From Neoarius graeffei (taxonomy: Eukaryota > Chordata > Actinopteri > Siluriformes > Ariidae), in the NCBI RefSeq assembly GCF_027579695.1, contig NC_083583.1, positions 18,812,257 through 18,876,256 on the forward strand: a DNA stretch of 64,000 nt. The letters are read 5' to 3'. Numbering within the stretch: position 1 is the stretch's first letter; every line of letters starts with the position of its first letter. The position numbers were made by a program, and so were the translations under genes. The notes under the pieces are model-generated. The model ran no database searches. It had not been told where the DNA came from and saw nothing but the letters and a program-made list of their open reading frames with translations. Below are positions 53,027 through 62,624 of this stretch, in pieces.

Positions 53027-53263
53027 CCAACGTCCGAGGTTCCGGAGCGCGCTCCGGCTTGCTCTCCCTCAAATTAAGCAGCGCGCGCCGGCTTGCTCCC
53101 GGAGTGCTCCGGCCGAGGTTCCGGAGCACACTCCGGCCGAGGTTGCCCTCAAATTAAGCAGCACGCTCCGGCTTGCTCCGGAGCAAGCCGGAGCGCGCTC
53201 CGTAACCTCGGCCGGAACACTCCTGGAGCAAGCCGGAGCGCGCTCCGGAACCTCGGACGTTGG
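53027..53263. repeat. GC-rich inverted repeat of CCGGAGCGCGCTCCGG units
   Basis: Outer arms CCAACGTCCGAGGTTCCGGA (53027) and the complement ending TCCGAGG-type CCTCGGACGTTGG (53263). Between them GGAGCGCGCTCC, GCTTGCTCC and CCGAGGTTCC recur in both orientations. Composition is very unlike the AT-rich surroundings. Confidence 0.85.
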
Positions 53264-53271
53264 TGTGTATG

Positions 53272-53545
53272 TGTATGGCGATGGGTTTTTAACGACATAG
53301 GTATACAGATCATGTGGGCCGAAGTCAGGTAAAGACGAGGGCTTCGTGTACTTCCGTACGTCAGTGAACAATCCTGGTGGAAGCAGGTAAACGTCGTTCT
53401 CTAAGCCTGCTAACCTCAATTTTTGCAAATACCTCTCCCTCTGCTCGCCCTGTAAATGCCCTACGTCGCTGGATAGTGAAGGTGTTTTCTGCATCTCGCT
53501 CCTTTTTCTTTTATGTTTTTCGTTTGTCGCCTTCCTCGCATTCAA
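53272..53545 (-). pseudogene. Second protein of the THAP element, N-terminal part
   Basis: Minus-strand frame from ATG at 53545: MNARKATNEKHKRKRSEMQK, RERYLQKLRLAGLENDVYLL, FTDVRKYTKPSSLPDFGPHD and LYTYVVKNPSPYTYTPTS. It then runs into the GC-rich repeat, where it ceases to look like protein. The RYLQKL-L-GL--D-Y-LP ... DLYTYLV pattern resembles the start of YqaJ-nuclease-associated proteins of fish transposons. The nuclease domain is absent. Assignment is tentative. Confidence 0.45.
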
Positions 53546-53625
53546 ACTGATTCGAGCCGAAGTCCACTACATGTCCAAAATGGCGGTCGCGTTTACGAAG
53601 GTCACGTGACTGAAAAGGGTCTATA

Positions 53626-54149
53626 TATTATAGCCTACACCTGCTTCAAGGATTATTTTACATTGTGTTAACATACAAAGTAAAAAGAAAAAAAAGACAT
53701 GGCCTCGTATCTTAATGAACTTTTTTTGGAATGAAATGCTAGCAAAAACAATGTTTTATTGAGGTGAAAGATACAGTACAGTAGGACTGCTTGTGAGGAG
53801 GCTAACACTTCAACACTTTTCACAACAGGCTTAGCCTAGCTAATAACCTACAACAACAGCTGGTTGTAAACTATTTGTTTTGGTTTCAAGACGTATTTCA
53901 AACAAACTTCGAGAAAAGGGAATAAGTTGAAAAATAATCTTTCAGTATCAGCACAGAGAGTCTGTATTCAGGTTCTATATCATTCTTTACAGAAGAAGGA
54001 GTTCAGTTTGTATAAAAAATGTATCTGTTCCTTTGTTCAGTAGAGTAAGCTAGCACTTCTGGAAAGTCTGATACTGTATGTTGCAGATGTTCTGAAGTAC
54101 TTCTTGACAATAGGCTTCTGTGTTTTCTTTTAATTTTCTATTAATATTT
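53626..54149. other. Unassigned AT-rich spacer
   Basis: No exon or element end recognised. Confidence 0.4.
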
Positions 54150-54600
54150 TATGTGATGCAGTGGTTAACACTGTCGCCTCGCAACAAGAAGTTTCTGGGT
54201 TCGAACCTTATGGCTGATTGGGGCCTTTTTGTGTGGTTGTTTGCATGTTCTCCCCTCACTTTGTTGGAGGAGGTTATATGTTTTCACCTCTGTTTGTTTG
54301 TTTGTCTGTTCCCGACGTAAATCAAAAATTAGTGAACAGCTTTTTATGAAATTTTGAGGAAATTTGAGCCATGGGCCAAGGAACAACTGATTATATTTTG
54401 ATGCAAATCCGGATATGTATGTGGAGCCAGGATTTTTTTTGTCTGTTCCCAACATAACTCAAAATCGTAACTCAAAACCATGTGCCCTGCTAGTTTGTCT
54501 CTGTGTTAGATTGGTGACCTGCCCAGGATGTACCCTGCCTCTCGCTCGAAGTGAAGTGGGTTTGGCTCTAGCTTTCCCCACATGAATGCTGATGGATAAG
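54150..54600 (+). mobile_element. Old degenerate SINE-A with an internal insertion
   Basis: Head GATGCAGTGGTTAACACTGT and GGGTTCGAACC are mutated at many sites. A piece of about 230 bp rich in CTGTTCCCGACGTAAATCA-type repeats (54258-54480) lies in the middle. The tail is recognisable as GACCTGCCCAGGATGTACCC. Confidence 0.7.
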
Positions 54601-54735
54601 CCCATATGGTCCAATCCCACAGAAGAGCTATTGTAGCACGAAATGCTGAAAAAGTTAATGCTGACACATTTCTGTTTTAGCATTAACTTTTTACCAGCAT
54701 TAACTTTTTACCAGCATTAACTTTTTCAGCAGTTT

Positions 54736-54790
54736 GGGCAACACAGTGGTGCAGTGGTTAGCTCTGTTGCCTCACAGCAAGAAAGTTCCG
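54736..54790 (+). mobile_element. SINE head fragment
   Basis: GGGCAACACAGTGGTGCAGT and CCTCACAGCAAGAAAGTTCC only, no body. Preceded by three TTTTTACCAGCATTAAC-like repeats (54675-54730). Confidence 0.7.
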
Positions 54791-55135
54791 GCAATGTCAT
54801 CAGCAAAGTCCAGATCTTCAAGTGATCACTTGTAACAAAATATTAGATCTTAGAAAATATGTCACAGTACCACAGTTCTTCTAAACACACCCTAACTGTT
54901 CCATTTGATTTCTTTTTTCAGCCTTGATTATGTTTTTTTTTGTCTGAAGAGTGGTCTGTTATATAAAGTATTGCTTTCTTTATTTATACACAAACATTCT
55001 TCTTGATCACTTAATTTTTGGTTGAAAAAGTAATGTTTGAAGATCTAAAATGTTTTTTTTGTACTGACTCAATAATGCAGAAGTCAGTATTCATACACTC
55101 TCAGAAAATAAAGTTCATTACTGTACCTTTAGGGG
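54791..55135. other. Unassigned spacer with a MITE end
   Basis: No exon. CTCAGAAAATAAAGTTCATT and CTGTACCTTTAGGGGTA near 55098-55137 resemble the sequence at 60778-60815, so a shared small repeat is likely. Confidence 0.4.
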
Positions 55136-55168
55136 TACAGTGGTGCTTGAAAATTTGTGAACCCTTTA

Positions 55169-56370
55169 AGTCAAGTCAACTTAACTTTATTGTCAAATAT
55201 ACTATACATGCTCGACATACAGCACAGATGAAATTTCAGTCCTCTCTGACCCACGGTGCAAACAGGCAATGCAATAAATAAAAATAAAAATAGAATAATT
55301 GAAAAAACAAACTATATAAAAACAGTATAAACACTCTAGATAAGAACTAGACATAGACTAAACACTCAAACAAACAATATAAACAGTATAAACACTAGAT
55401 AAGAACTAGACAGACTAAACAAACAAACAATATAAACAGTATAAACACTCTAGATAAGAACTAGACATAGACTAAACGCTCATATATACATACACTACCG
55501 TTCAAAAGTTTGGGGTCACCCAGACAATTTTGTGTTTTCCATGAAAAGTCACACTTTTATTTACCACCATAAGTTGTAAAATGAATAGAAAATATAGTCA
55601 AGACATTTTTCTGGCCATTTTGAGCATTTAATCGACCCCACAAATGTGATGCTCCAGAAACTCAATCTGCTCAAAGGAAGGTCAGTTTTATAGCTTCTCT
55701 AAAGAGCTAAACTGTTTTCAGCTGTGCTAACATGATTGTACAAGGGTTTTCTAATCATCCATTAGCCTTCTGAGGCAATGAGCAAACACATTGTACCATT
55801 AGAACACTGGAGTGAGAGTTGCTGGAAATGGGCCTCTATACACCTATGGAGATATTGCACCAAAAACCAGACATTTGCAGCTAGAATAGTCATTTACCAC
55901 ATTAGCAATGTATAGAGTGGATTTCTGATTAGTTTAAAGTGATCTTCATTGAAAAGGACAGTGCTTTTCTTTCAAAAATAAGGACATTTCAAAGTGACCC
56001 CAAACTTTTGAACGGTAGTGTACACACACACACGTAAATTGGTGCAAATAAACAAACAGTCAAGGGCACTTGAGGTATAGCAGGTAAACATGAAATAAGC
56101 AGTATAAACAAACTAGCAGCTGTTAAGGTGAGGTAGTGCGGAATAGTGCAAATGAGCGAGGTAAAGTGAGATGTACGGTCCCTGAGTTCAGTTGTTAATG
56201 AACGATGAGATGTATGTATGTGTGTGTTTGGGGGGGGGGAACTGTGAGGATGACATGTCAGATGCTGAAGGGGGGGCAGGGGGCAGAGGGGGGAGGGGGC
56301 CCCCCTGCCACAGATTCTGCTCGCAAACCCCCCTGCCCCCCCTTCAGCATCTGACATGTCATCCTCACAG
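55169..56370. mobile_element. Composite insertion at the Tc1 end
   Basis: Begins GTCAAGTCAACTTAACTTTA and carries a tandem of about 60-bp units (AACAGTATAAACACTCTAGA, 55318-55475) and a nested Tc1-type MITE (55493-56020). It ends with an inverted repeat (56241-56372). TTTA stands on both sides (55165-55168 and 56371-56374), which may be a 4-bp duplication or chance. Confidence 0.65.
55493..56020. mobile_element. Tc1-type MITE, 528 bp, intact
   Basis: TIRs CACTACCGTTCAAAAGTTTG and complement, TA on both sides. Non-coding. Serves as the uninterrupted reference for the element at 26820-29749. Confidence 0.92.
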
Positions 56371-56372
56371 TT
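56241..56372. repeat. Inverted repeat with G-rich loop
   Basis: AACTGTGAGGATGACATGTC then AGATGCTGAAGGGGGG at the left, complement at the right. The loop is G/C-homopolymer rich. Confidence 0.85.
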
Positions 56373-56560
56373 TAGAATTTTCTATATTTTTGCATAAATA
56401 TGACCTAAAACATCATCAGATTTTCACACAAGTCCTAAAAGTAGATAAAGAGAACCCAGTTAAACAAATGAGACAAAAATATTATACTTGGTCATTTATT
56501 TGAGGAAAATGATCCAATATTACATATCTGTGAGTGGCAAAAGTATGTGAACCTTTGCTT

Positions 56561-57561
56561 TCAGTATCTGGTGTGACCCACTTGTGCAGCAATAACTGCA
56601 ACTAAATGTTTCCGGTAACTGTCAATCAGTCCTGCACACCGGCTTGGAGGAATTTTAGCCCATTCCTCTGTACAGAACAGCTTCAACTCTGGGATGTTGG
56701 TGGGTTTCCTCACCTGAACTGTTCACTTCAGGTCCTTCCACAACATTTCGATTGATTAAGGTCAGGACTTTGACTTGGCCATTCCAAAACATTAACTTTA
56801 TTCTTCTTTAACCATTCTTTGGTAGAGCGACTTGTGTGCTTAGGGTCGTTGTCTTGCTGCATGACCCACCTTCTCTTGAGATTCAGTTCATGGACAGATA
56901 TCTTGATGTTTTCCTTTAGAATTCGCTGGTATAATTCATTGTTCTATCGATGATGGCAAGCCGTCCTAGCCCAGATGCAGCGAAACAGGCCCAAACCATG
57001 ATACTACCACCACCACCGTTTCATAGATGGGATAAGGTTCTTATGCTGGAATGCAGTGTTTTCGATTCTCCAAACATAACACTTCTCATTTAAACCAAAA
57101 AGTTCTATTTTGGTCTCATCCGTCCACAAAACATTTTTCCAATAGCCTTCTGGCTTGTCCACGTAATCTTTAGCAAACTGCAGACAAGCAGCAGTGTTCT
57201 TTTTGGAGAGCAGCGGCTTTCTCCTTGCAACCCTGCTATGCACACCATTGTTGTTCAGTGTTCTCCTGATGGTGGACTCATGAACATTAGCCAATGTGAG
57301 AGAGGCCTTCAGTTGCTCAGAAGTTACCCTGGGGTCCTTTGTGACCTCGCCGACTATTACATGCCTTGCTCTTGGAGTGATCTTTGTTGGTCGACCACTC
57401 CTGGGGAGGGTAACAATGGTCTTGAATTTCTACACAATCTGTCTGACTGTGGATTGGTGGAGTCCAAACTCTTTAGAGATGGTTTTGTAACCTTTTCCAG
57501 CCTGATGAGCATCAACAACACTTTTTCTGAGGTCCTCAGAAATCTCCTTTGTTCGTGCCAT
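56561..57561 (-). pseudogene. Tc1 transposase with several defects
   Basis: Minus-strand ATG at 57561 (MARTKEISEDLRKSVVDAHQ). A stop follows HQSTVRQIV; further on come VARRKPLLSKKNTAACLQFA, WTDETKIELFGLNE (first Asp intact), [10 protein letters not shown] and then a shift within [10 protein letters not shown] that destroys the Glu region. Stop at 56561. More decayed than the related copy at 44012-45033. Confidence 0.85.
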
Positions 57562-58034
57562 GATACACTTCCACAAACATGTGTTGTGAAGATCAGACTT
57601 TGATAGATCTTTAAATAAAACAGGGTGCCCACTCACACCTGATTGCCATCCCATTGATTGAAAACACCTGACTCTGATTTCACCTTCCAATTAACTGCTA
57701 ATCCTAGAGGTTCACATACTTTTGCCAGTCACAGATGTGTAACATTGGATCATTTTCCTCAATAAATAAATGACCAAGTATAATATTGTTTAACTGGGTT
57801 CTCTTGATCTACTTTTAGGACTTGTGTGAAAATCTGATGATGTTTTAGGTCATATTTATACAGAAATATAGAAAATTCTAAAGGGTTCACAAACTTTCAA
57901 GCACCACTGTAGGTGAGGAATGCCCGAAAGACTTTACTGGAGGAACAAACAGAGACTGGTGGGAATTACGAATACTAATGGAAGATGTTAGATACTGAGG
58001 AGCTTTATCATATACATCCATCCATCCATTATCT

Positions 58035-58416
58035 CATGTCATTCTCATCTCATTATCTCTAGCCGCTTTATCCTGTTCTACAGGGTCGCAGGCAAGCTGG
58101 AGCCTATCCCAGCTGACTACGGGCGAAAGGCGGGGTACACCCTGGACAAGTCGCCAGGTCATCACAGGGCTGACATATAGACACAGACAACCATTCACAC
58201 TCACATTCACACCTACGGTCAATTTAGAGTCACCAGTTAACCTAACCTGCATGTCTTTGGACTGTGGGGGAAACCGGAGCACCCGGAGGAAACCCACGCG
58301 GACACGGGGAGAACATGCAAACTCCACACAGAAGGCCCTCGCCGGCCCCGGGGCTCGAACCCGGACCTTCTTGCTGTGAGGCGACAGCGCTAACCACTAC
58401 ACCACCGTGCCGCCCC
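58035..58416 (-). mobile_element. SINE-A inserted in the tail of an older SINE-A
   Basis: Flanked by CATCCATTATCT at 58023-58034 and 58417-58428, which is itself the tail of the neighbouring SINE. Confidence 0.9.
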
Positions 58417-58428
58417 CATCCATTATCT

Positions 58429-58712
58429 GTAGCCGCTTATCCTGTCCTACAGGGTTGCAGGCAAGCTGGAGCCTATCCCCGCTGACTATGGGTGAGAGGT
58501 GGCCGGGGTACACCCTGGACAAGTCACCAGGTCATCACAGGGCTGACACATAGAGACAAATAACCATTCATACTCAATTTAGAGCCACCAATTAGCCTAA
58601 CCTTTGGACTGTGGGGGAATGCAGACATGGGGAGAAAAGGCCCTCACCAGCCACTGGGCTCGAACCCAAGACCTTCTTGCTGTGAGGTGACAGTGCTAAC
58701 CACTACACCACC
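58429..58712 (-). mobile_element. Older SINE-A copy
   Basis: Recognisable from GTAGCCGCTTATCCTGTCCT to the head GTGCTAACCACTACACCACC, with many substitutions and a lost segment near 58620. Its CATCCATCCAT tail is at 58015-58034. Confidence 0.8.
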
Positions 58713-58973
58713 TGATAGTTATGAGATAATCACTTCATCTCTCAGTGGTTTTAAAAAGACGAACGAGTCGCTGATCAGTTCAGTTTCAGTTGTGTGATTC
58801 ATTCAACAAAAATGATTCATTCGAAAAGATTCATCCATTCGCCAGCTCTAGTCTACCGTAAATCTCGTAATAGCCCGAGCTGAGTTGGCTCGCTCCTATT
58901 GAACAGCAGAGCTAAAGTCGCCCCAGACTTGCTGAAGAAGCACAGTGAGGTGAGGACCGTCTGAGAAACAGAG
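58713..58973 (+). promoter_or_regulatory. Presumed vat1l promoter and 5' UTR
   Basis: About 260 bp directly before the vat1l ATG. GATTCATTC repeats at 58795-58842 look like a MITE remnant. No TATA box was seen, and the start site is not located. Confidence 0.4.
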
Positions 58974-59797
58974 ATGGCGAAGGAAGGAACGGAGACGGCG
59001 GAGGAAACCGAGCAGATGATCGAGAAAAACCGAGCTAAAGAGCCGGAGAGCGCCGTTAATGCGCCAGATTCAAAGGAAATGCGCGCTGTGCTGCTTTCAG
59101 GTTTTGGGGGTTTAAACAAACTCAAAGTGACCAAGAAAGCCATGCCTGAACCCCAAGAAGGAGAAGTCAAAATTCGGGTTAAAGCATGGTACAGCATGTT
59201 TAATCATCTTCTTGTTTGTGGTTTTAAAATGGGTTTGGAGATGTGACAGGGCTGTGCGCTTTAAAGCAACATGTTGCAGTAAAACTACCATAATGAACAG
59301 CTGATTAATGATGAATGACATGAGAGCAGAAGAAATGGCATGGCATGGCATGGTTTCTAAATAGTTCTAATAATCCTGAATATTTTCTTTTACAGTCCAG
59401 AGGTGTTTGAAATATGCTGATTCATATGAACCATTTCAGTTTTCATAGGCTCCCTTATCCCTTATCCCTTATAAATATCATTAGTCTAGATAAAATGGGC
59501 TATATTTACATATAAATGAGTAGATATCCAGAGTGTGCCAAGGATTTCAGGTTAAAGTTATTGCATTGTAGCTGTTAAACACTGTCATCAGCACCATTTT
59601 GTCCACCCAAATGATATCAAAAAGACTCATTATGATTTTTACAGCGGCTTGAATTTCCTTGATCTCATGGTACGTCAAGGAAATATTGATAATCCTCCCA
59701 AAACCCCTCTCGTTCCTGGATTTGAATGTTCTGGAATAGTGGAAGCTGTGGGAGAAAATACAAAAGGCTTCGAGGTATGTGACATTGCAGACTTTCA

Positions 59798-59848
<51 letters not shown>

Positions 59849-60444
59849 GAGTGATTCCACGCTTATGGGTACTGAAATGCGGACATGAACTTATTCACCT
59901 AAAACCATTTCTTTTTTTACCATCAGGTCACAAAACATGTAATCTTTAATGAATGATGTGTTAAAAGATAACTTTAATTTTCTGAGATGTAATAAAAACC
60001 TATTTATATGCCAAAGTCAAGCCTATGAGTTCCAAAATTATGTCTGTTCCATTACTTCTGTTACGATTGTCCATCTCGCGTCTGTTACAAATTAATTACA
60101 ATCTAGCTATATACCGTGTTAATCTTCTTGAAAGAATGTGTATGTTTATTCTACTACACGTTTATTAATTGTATTTGCTAAAACATCACCTTCCTATGTT
60201 TCAAAAAGTAATTCTACATTGTTAAAATTGAGAATATATATGTCCACAACACTTCTGTTACGTTCTGACTTTGGCATATAAATATGTTTTTATTACATCT
60301 CAGAAAATTAAAGTTATCTTTTAACATATCATTCATTAAAGATTACATGTTTTGTGACCTGATGGTAAAAAAAAGAAATGGTTTTAGGTGAATTTTTAAA
60401 AATAAGTTCATGTCCCCATTTCAGTACCCATAAGCGTGGAATCA

Positions 60445-60512
<68 letters not shown>

Positions 60513-62320
60513 GAACTGTAAACCTATAATCTATTGCTAAATGTACTTGACAATGAGAAAATTGTTCTTTAGGTTAAAAGTCTTTGCTGAAACTGATAAC
60601 ATGTGACGTGCTGTATTGCACAGACATATGGTTAAATCTTTAGCTCGTCTCTGTAGCAGAACCATTTGAAGACTCGTAGTAGTGGTTTTTATTTATTTAT
60701 TTTTTTTAATCGGAGGGATCTCTACATAGGATTTCAAGTCGTAGAACCCTGTTAGGAAGCTTTAGGAACTCTTTACGCTGAGAAAATAAAGTACGTTATT
60801 GTACCTTTAGGGGTATAACAGCTCGTCACTGGGAAAGGACCCGCTAAGGTATGTATTTGCGACCGTTATACACTCCTTAGGAACGTTTATATGTACCTTT
60901 TTAATCCGAAAAAGGCACACATAGTTACCTCGAGGTCCAATAATGAGCCTTAGGGAGTAGTATGGATTGTACCTTGGGGGACAGAAATGGACTTCGACTA
61001 TACTCCGATTTCTGACAGCGTTAAGTATTCAAAGAACCCGTGAAGAACCGTGTGTGTTACATATACTGATCCAACTTGCCACTTTATATCAGCGTTAGAT
61101 GATGATGATGATGATGATGATGATCACCATGATCATTCAGCATCTGTTTTCATTCTTCATAACATCAGTAGTTTATAACGACTGAATATCTGCATCATGT
61201 TATCGTTCTACAGAATCCGTTCTCTTCGTCATACATGACGGATATGTGCATAAAATGAAATGTGTGAAATGTAATCAGTGTGAACTAGTGTTGTAAGATT
61301 CAAGACCAGTCTCAAGACCACTTTTTGAAGGTCTTGGTCTCGTCTCGGATACAATCGTATTTTTACTCGGTCTTGCCTTGGTCTCGGAAATGGAGGATTC
61401 GGGATTTTTTTTTTGAAGACCGGTCGAGAACACAACCGCAGGGATTTCACTAAATTGCCTTTACATTGTTTGATTTATTTGTTAACATTGTCACTATGAT
61501 TGTATGTAAAATTTGAAAATGTGCTCATTTGAAATTTTTCTTCCTTTTAACGGCGTCGCCCCTCCCCCACCCCCTTCACACCCACTGGTCTGGTCCTGGT
61601 CTTGACTCAGTCTCGTCCTGCCTTGGTCTTTGGTCTTGACTTGATCTCAACCCCTCACAGTTTTGGTCTTGATCTGGATGCATTTTGGTCTTGGTCATGA
61701 CTTGGTCTCGGTTTAGGTGGTCTCGACTACAGCACTAGCCTGAACTAGGGAAACCTTGTCTGATTTGATTACTTTGAAATCACCTACAAATACAACGTTT
61801 CTAATAATGCGTACTCTATTGAGGGTGAGAAAGCTTAAACGTTTTACAGTAGTTGAGAACCCTTGAACGTTCTCTGGAGAGAACCCTGTAACAGAAAGAG
61901 TTCAATTTAGAACCTTATTTTTTTTTGTTTGGAAGCAAAGTATTTATCCCAAGCACCTGCGAGGAACGTCTTAGAATAGATTAGATTTTAAGCGCTTATG
62001 AAAATGAGATTTCACTGACTCACCCCTCCAATTTTTTTTTCTGAATTCCTTCTACATTATTGGAGAAGTGTACATTTTTTTTTTAATTTATGATGTGCTT
62101 TCAGATCGGTGACCGGGTCATGGCCTTTACGAACTACAACGCTTGGGCCGAGGTGGTGTGCACGCTGCAGGATTGGGTTTATAAGATACCTGATGAGATG
62201 ACTTTCCCTGAGGCCGCTGCTTTTTCGATGAACTTTGTGGCTGCGTACATGATGCTGTTTGAAGTGGCCAATCTCCGGGAGGGGATGTCTGTATTAGTTC
62301 ACTCAGCAGGGGGAGGAGTG
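58974..62320 (+). CDS. vat1l: Vesicle amine transport protein 1-like, first three exons
   Basis: VAT1L belongs to the quinone-oxidoreductase branch of the zinc-free MDR family. Its substrate is not established. Exons: 58974-59188 (MAKEGTETAEETEQMIEKN, then EMRAVLLSGFGGLNKLKVTK and AMPEPQEGEVKIRVKA), 59645-59774 (GLNFLDLMVRQGNIDNPPKT, PLVPGFECSGIVEAVGE) and 62105-62320 (IGDRVMAFTNYNAWAEVVCT, PEAAAFSMNFVAAYMMLFEV, LREGMSVLVHSAGGGV). Junctions are GT-AG and in frame; the Cys codon TG/C is split across intron 1. The end of exon 3 enters the glycine-rich nucleotide-binding loop (SAGGGV). The acidic EETEQMIEK start separates VAT1L from VAT1. About 190 residues are present, and the remaining exons lie outside the window. 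Confidence 0.93.
59189..59644 (+). other. vat1l intron 1
   Basis: GTACAG donor to TTTTTACAG acceptor. AT-rich; a GGCATGGCAT microsatellite lies at 59336-59352. No element recognised. Confidence 0.7.
59801..59848. repeat. (AC)n(AT)n microsatellite in vat1l intron 2
   Basis: Dinucleotide run directly before the long-TIR element. A (TA)n run at 60448-60509 follows that element, so both were probably one tract. Confidence 0.9.
59849..60447. mobile_element. Long inverted-repeat element in vat1l intron 2
   Basis: Arms of about 170 bp: GAGTGATTCCACGCTTATGG at the left and the complement ending CCACGC-type GTGGAATCACTC at the right. Both contain ACATGTAATCTTTAATGAAT and ATGCCAAAGTCA. The centre of about 250 bp has ACTTCTGTTACG repeats in both orientations. 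It is inserted in a TA/CA microsatellite, so TA is the likely target. Confidence 0.85.
60448..61285. other. vat1l intron 2: microsatellites and a MITE remnant
   Basis: (TA)n at 60448-60509. GAGAAAATAAAGTACGTTAT with TGTACCTTTAGGGGTATAAC near 60779-60820 resembles 55098-55137. (GAT)n lies at 61099-61123. No exon. Confidence 0.55.
61286..61737. mobile_element. hAT-like MITE built of GGTCTTGGTCTCG repeats
   Basis: Ends TAGTGTTGTAAGATTCAAGA and, in complement, TAGTGCTGTAGTCGAGACCA. Flanking 8-mers GTGTGAAC (61278-61285) and GCCTGAAC (61738-61745) match at 6 of 8. Sub-terminal GGTCTTGGTCTCG/AAGACCAGTCTCAAGACC units recur many times. Confidence 0.65.
61738..62104 (+). other. vat1l intron 2, 3' part
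   Basis: AT-rich, T-rich tract before the TTTCAG acceptor at 62099-62104. No element recognised. Confidence 0.6.
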
Positions 62321-62624
62321 GTAAGCCTCTCAGCCTGGGGTTATGGTTATAAGGACAGAGAAACAGCACGAAAATGGGGGGGGGGGAACACTTTAATACT
62401 AGGATTTTCTTATTTTAATATTTTAGGCTTATACCATAATTCTTGTCGTGGTTATGGGAACATAGCGTAGCATGAAAAACTTTGAAATAAGAGTGCCCTT
62501 ATTGGAGCGTTTTGCAGTTCTGCATTATGTAAGCAATAAAAAAAAATGGCCTGAAATGTTTTATTCCTATTATAGCACAGCGATTTGGGAACAATTAAAA
62601 ATTCCTGTCCATCGAAAAATGACA
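62321..62624 (+). other. vat1l intron 3, 5' part
   Basis: Starts with donor GTAAGC at 62321. A G run is at 62377-62386. No exon recognised. Confidence 0.6.

Larger units (their letters stand above)
52434..53623. mobile_element. THAP-encoding DNA transposon with long TIRs (ISL2EU- or P-like)
   Basis: Left end TGGACCCTTTTCACGTGACG, right end in complement TAGACCCTTTTCAGTCACGT. Both continue into AAACGCGRCCGCCATTTTGG, giving TIRs of about 55 bp. TA stands on each side (52432-52433, 53624-53625). Inside are a plus-strand THAP exon and a minus-strand open frame facing it. Convergent THAP and second-protein genes recall ISL2EU elements, while a P-element relative is the other option. Confidence 0.65.
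55138..57909 (-). mobile_element. Tc1-like transposon, expanded by a 1.2-kb insertion
   Basis: TIRs CAGTGGTGCTTGAAAATTTG and the right-hand complement CAGTGGTGCTTGAAAGTTTG, with TA at 55136-55137 and 57910-57911. Same family as 43647-45253 but in reverse orientation. It is interrupted about 30 bp from its left end at 55169-56370. Confidence 0.9.

Noticed and set aside
53069-53545. A 158-residue Cys/Ser/Ala-rich secreted protein
   Set aside because: The C-terminal 60 residues are translation of the GC-rich inverted repeat. Only the first part (53272-53545) looks like protein.
56228-56345. G-rich tract as a possible G-quadruplex regulatory element
   Set aside because: The G and C runs are partners in an inverted repeat within a transposon insertion, and no gene is nearby to regulate.
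6720-58416. tRNA genes suggested by GTAGTGGTTAGCGCTGTCGCC and GGGTTCGAGCCCC in many places
   Set aside because: They are always followed by the same 300-bp SINE body, lack a proper cloverleaf, and are flanked by target duplications. They are SINE heads.
6633-58485. Recurring open frames of 60-180 residues reading [20 protein letters not shown] or [20 protein letters not shown]
   Set aside because: Both are translations of the SINE-A sequence on either strand. Their repetition reflects SINE copies, not a protein family.
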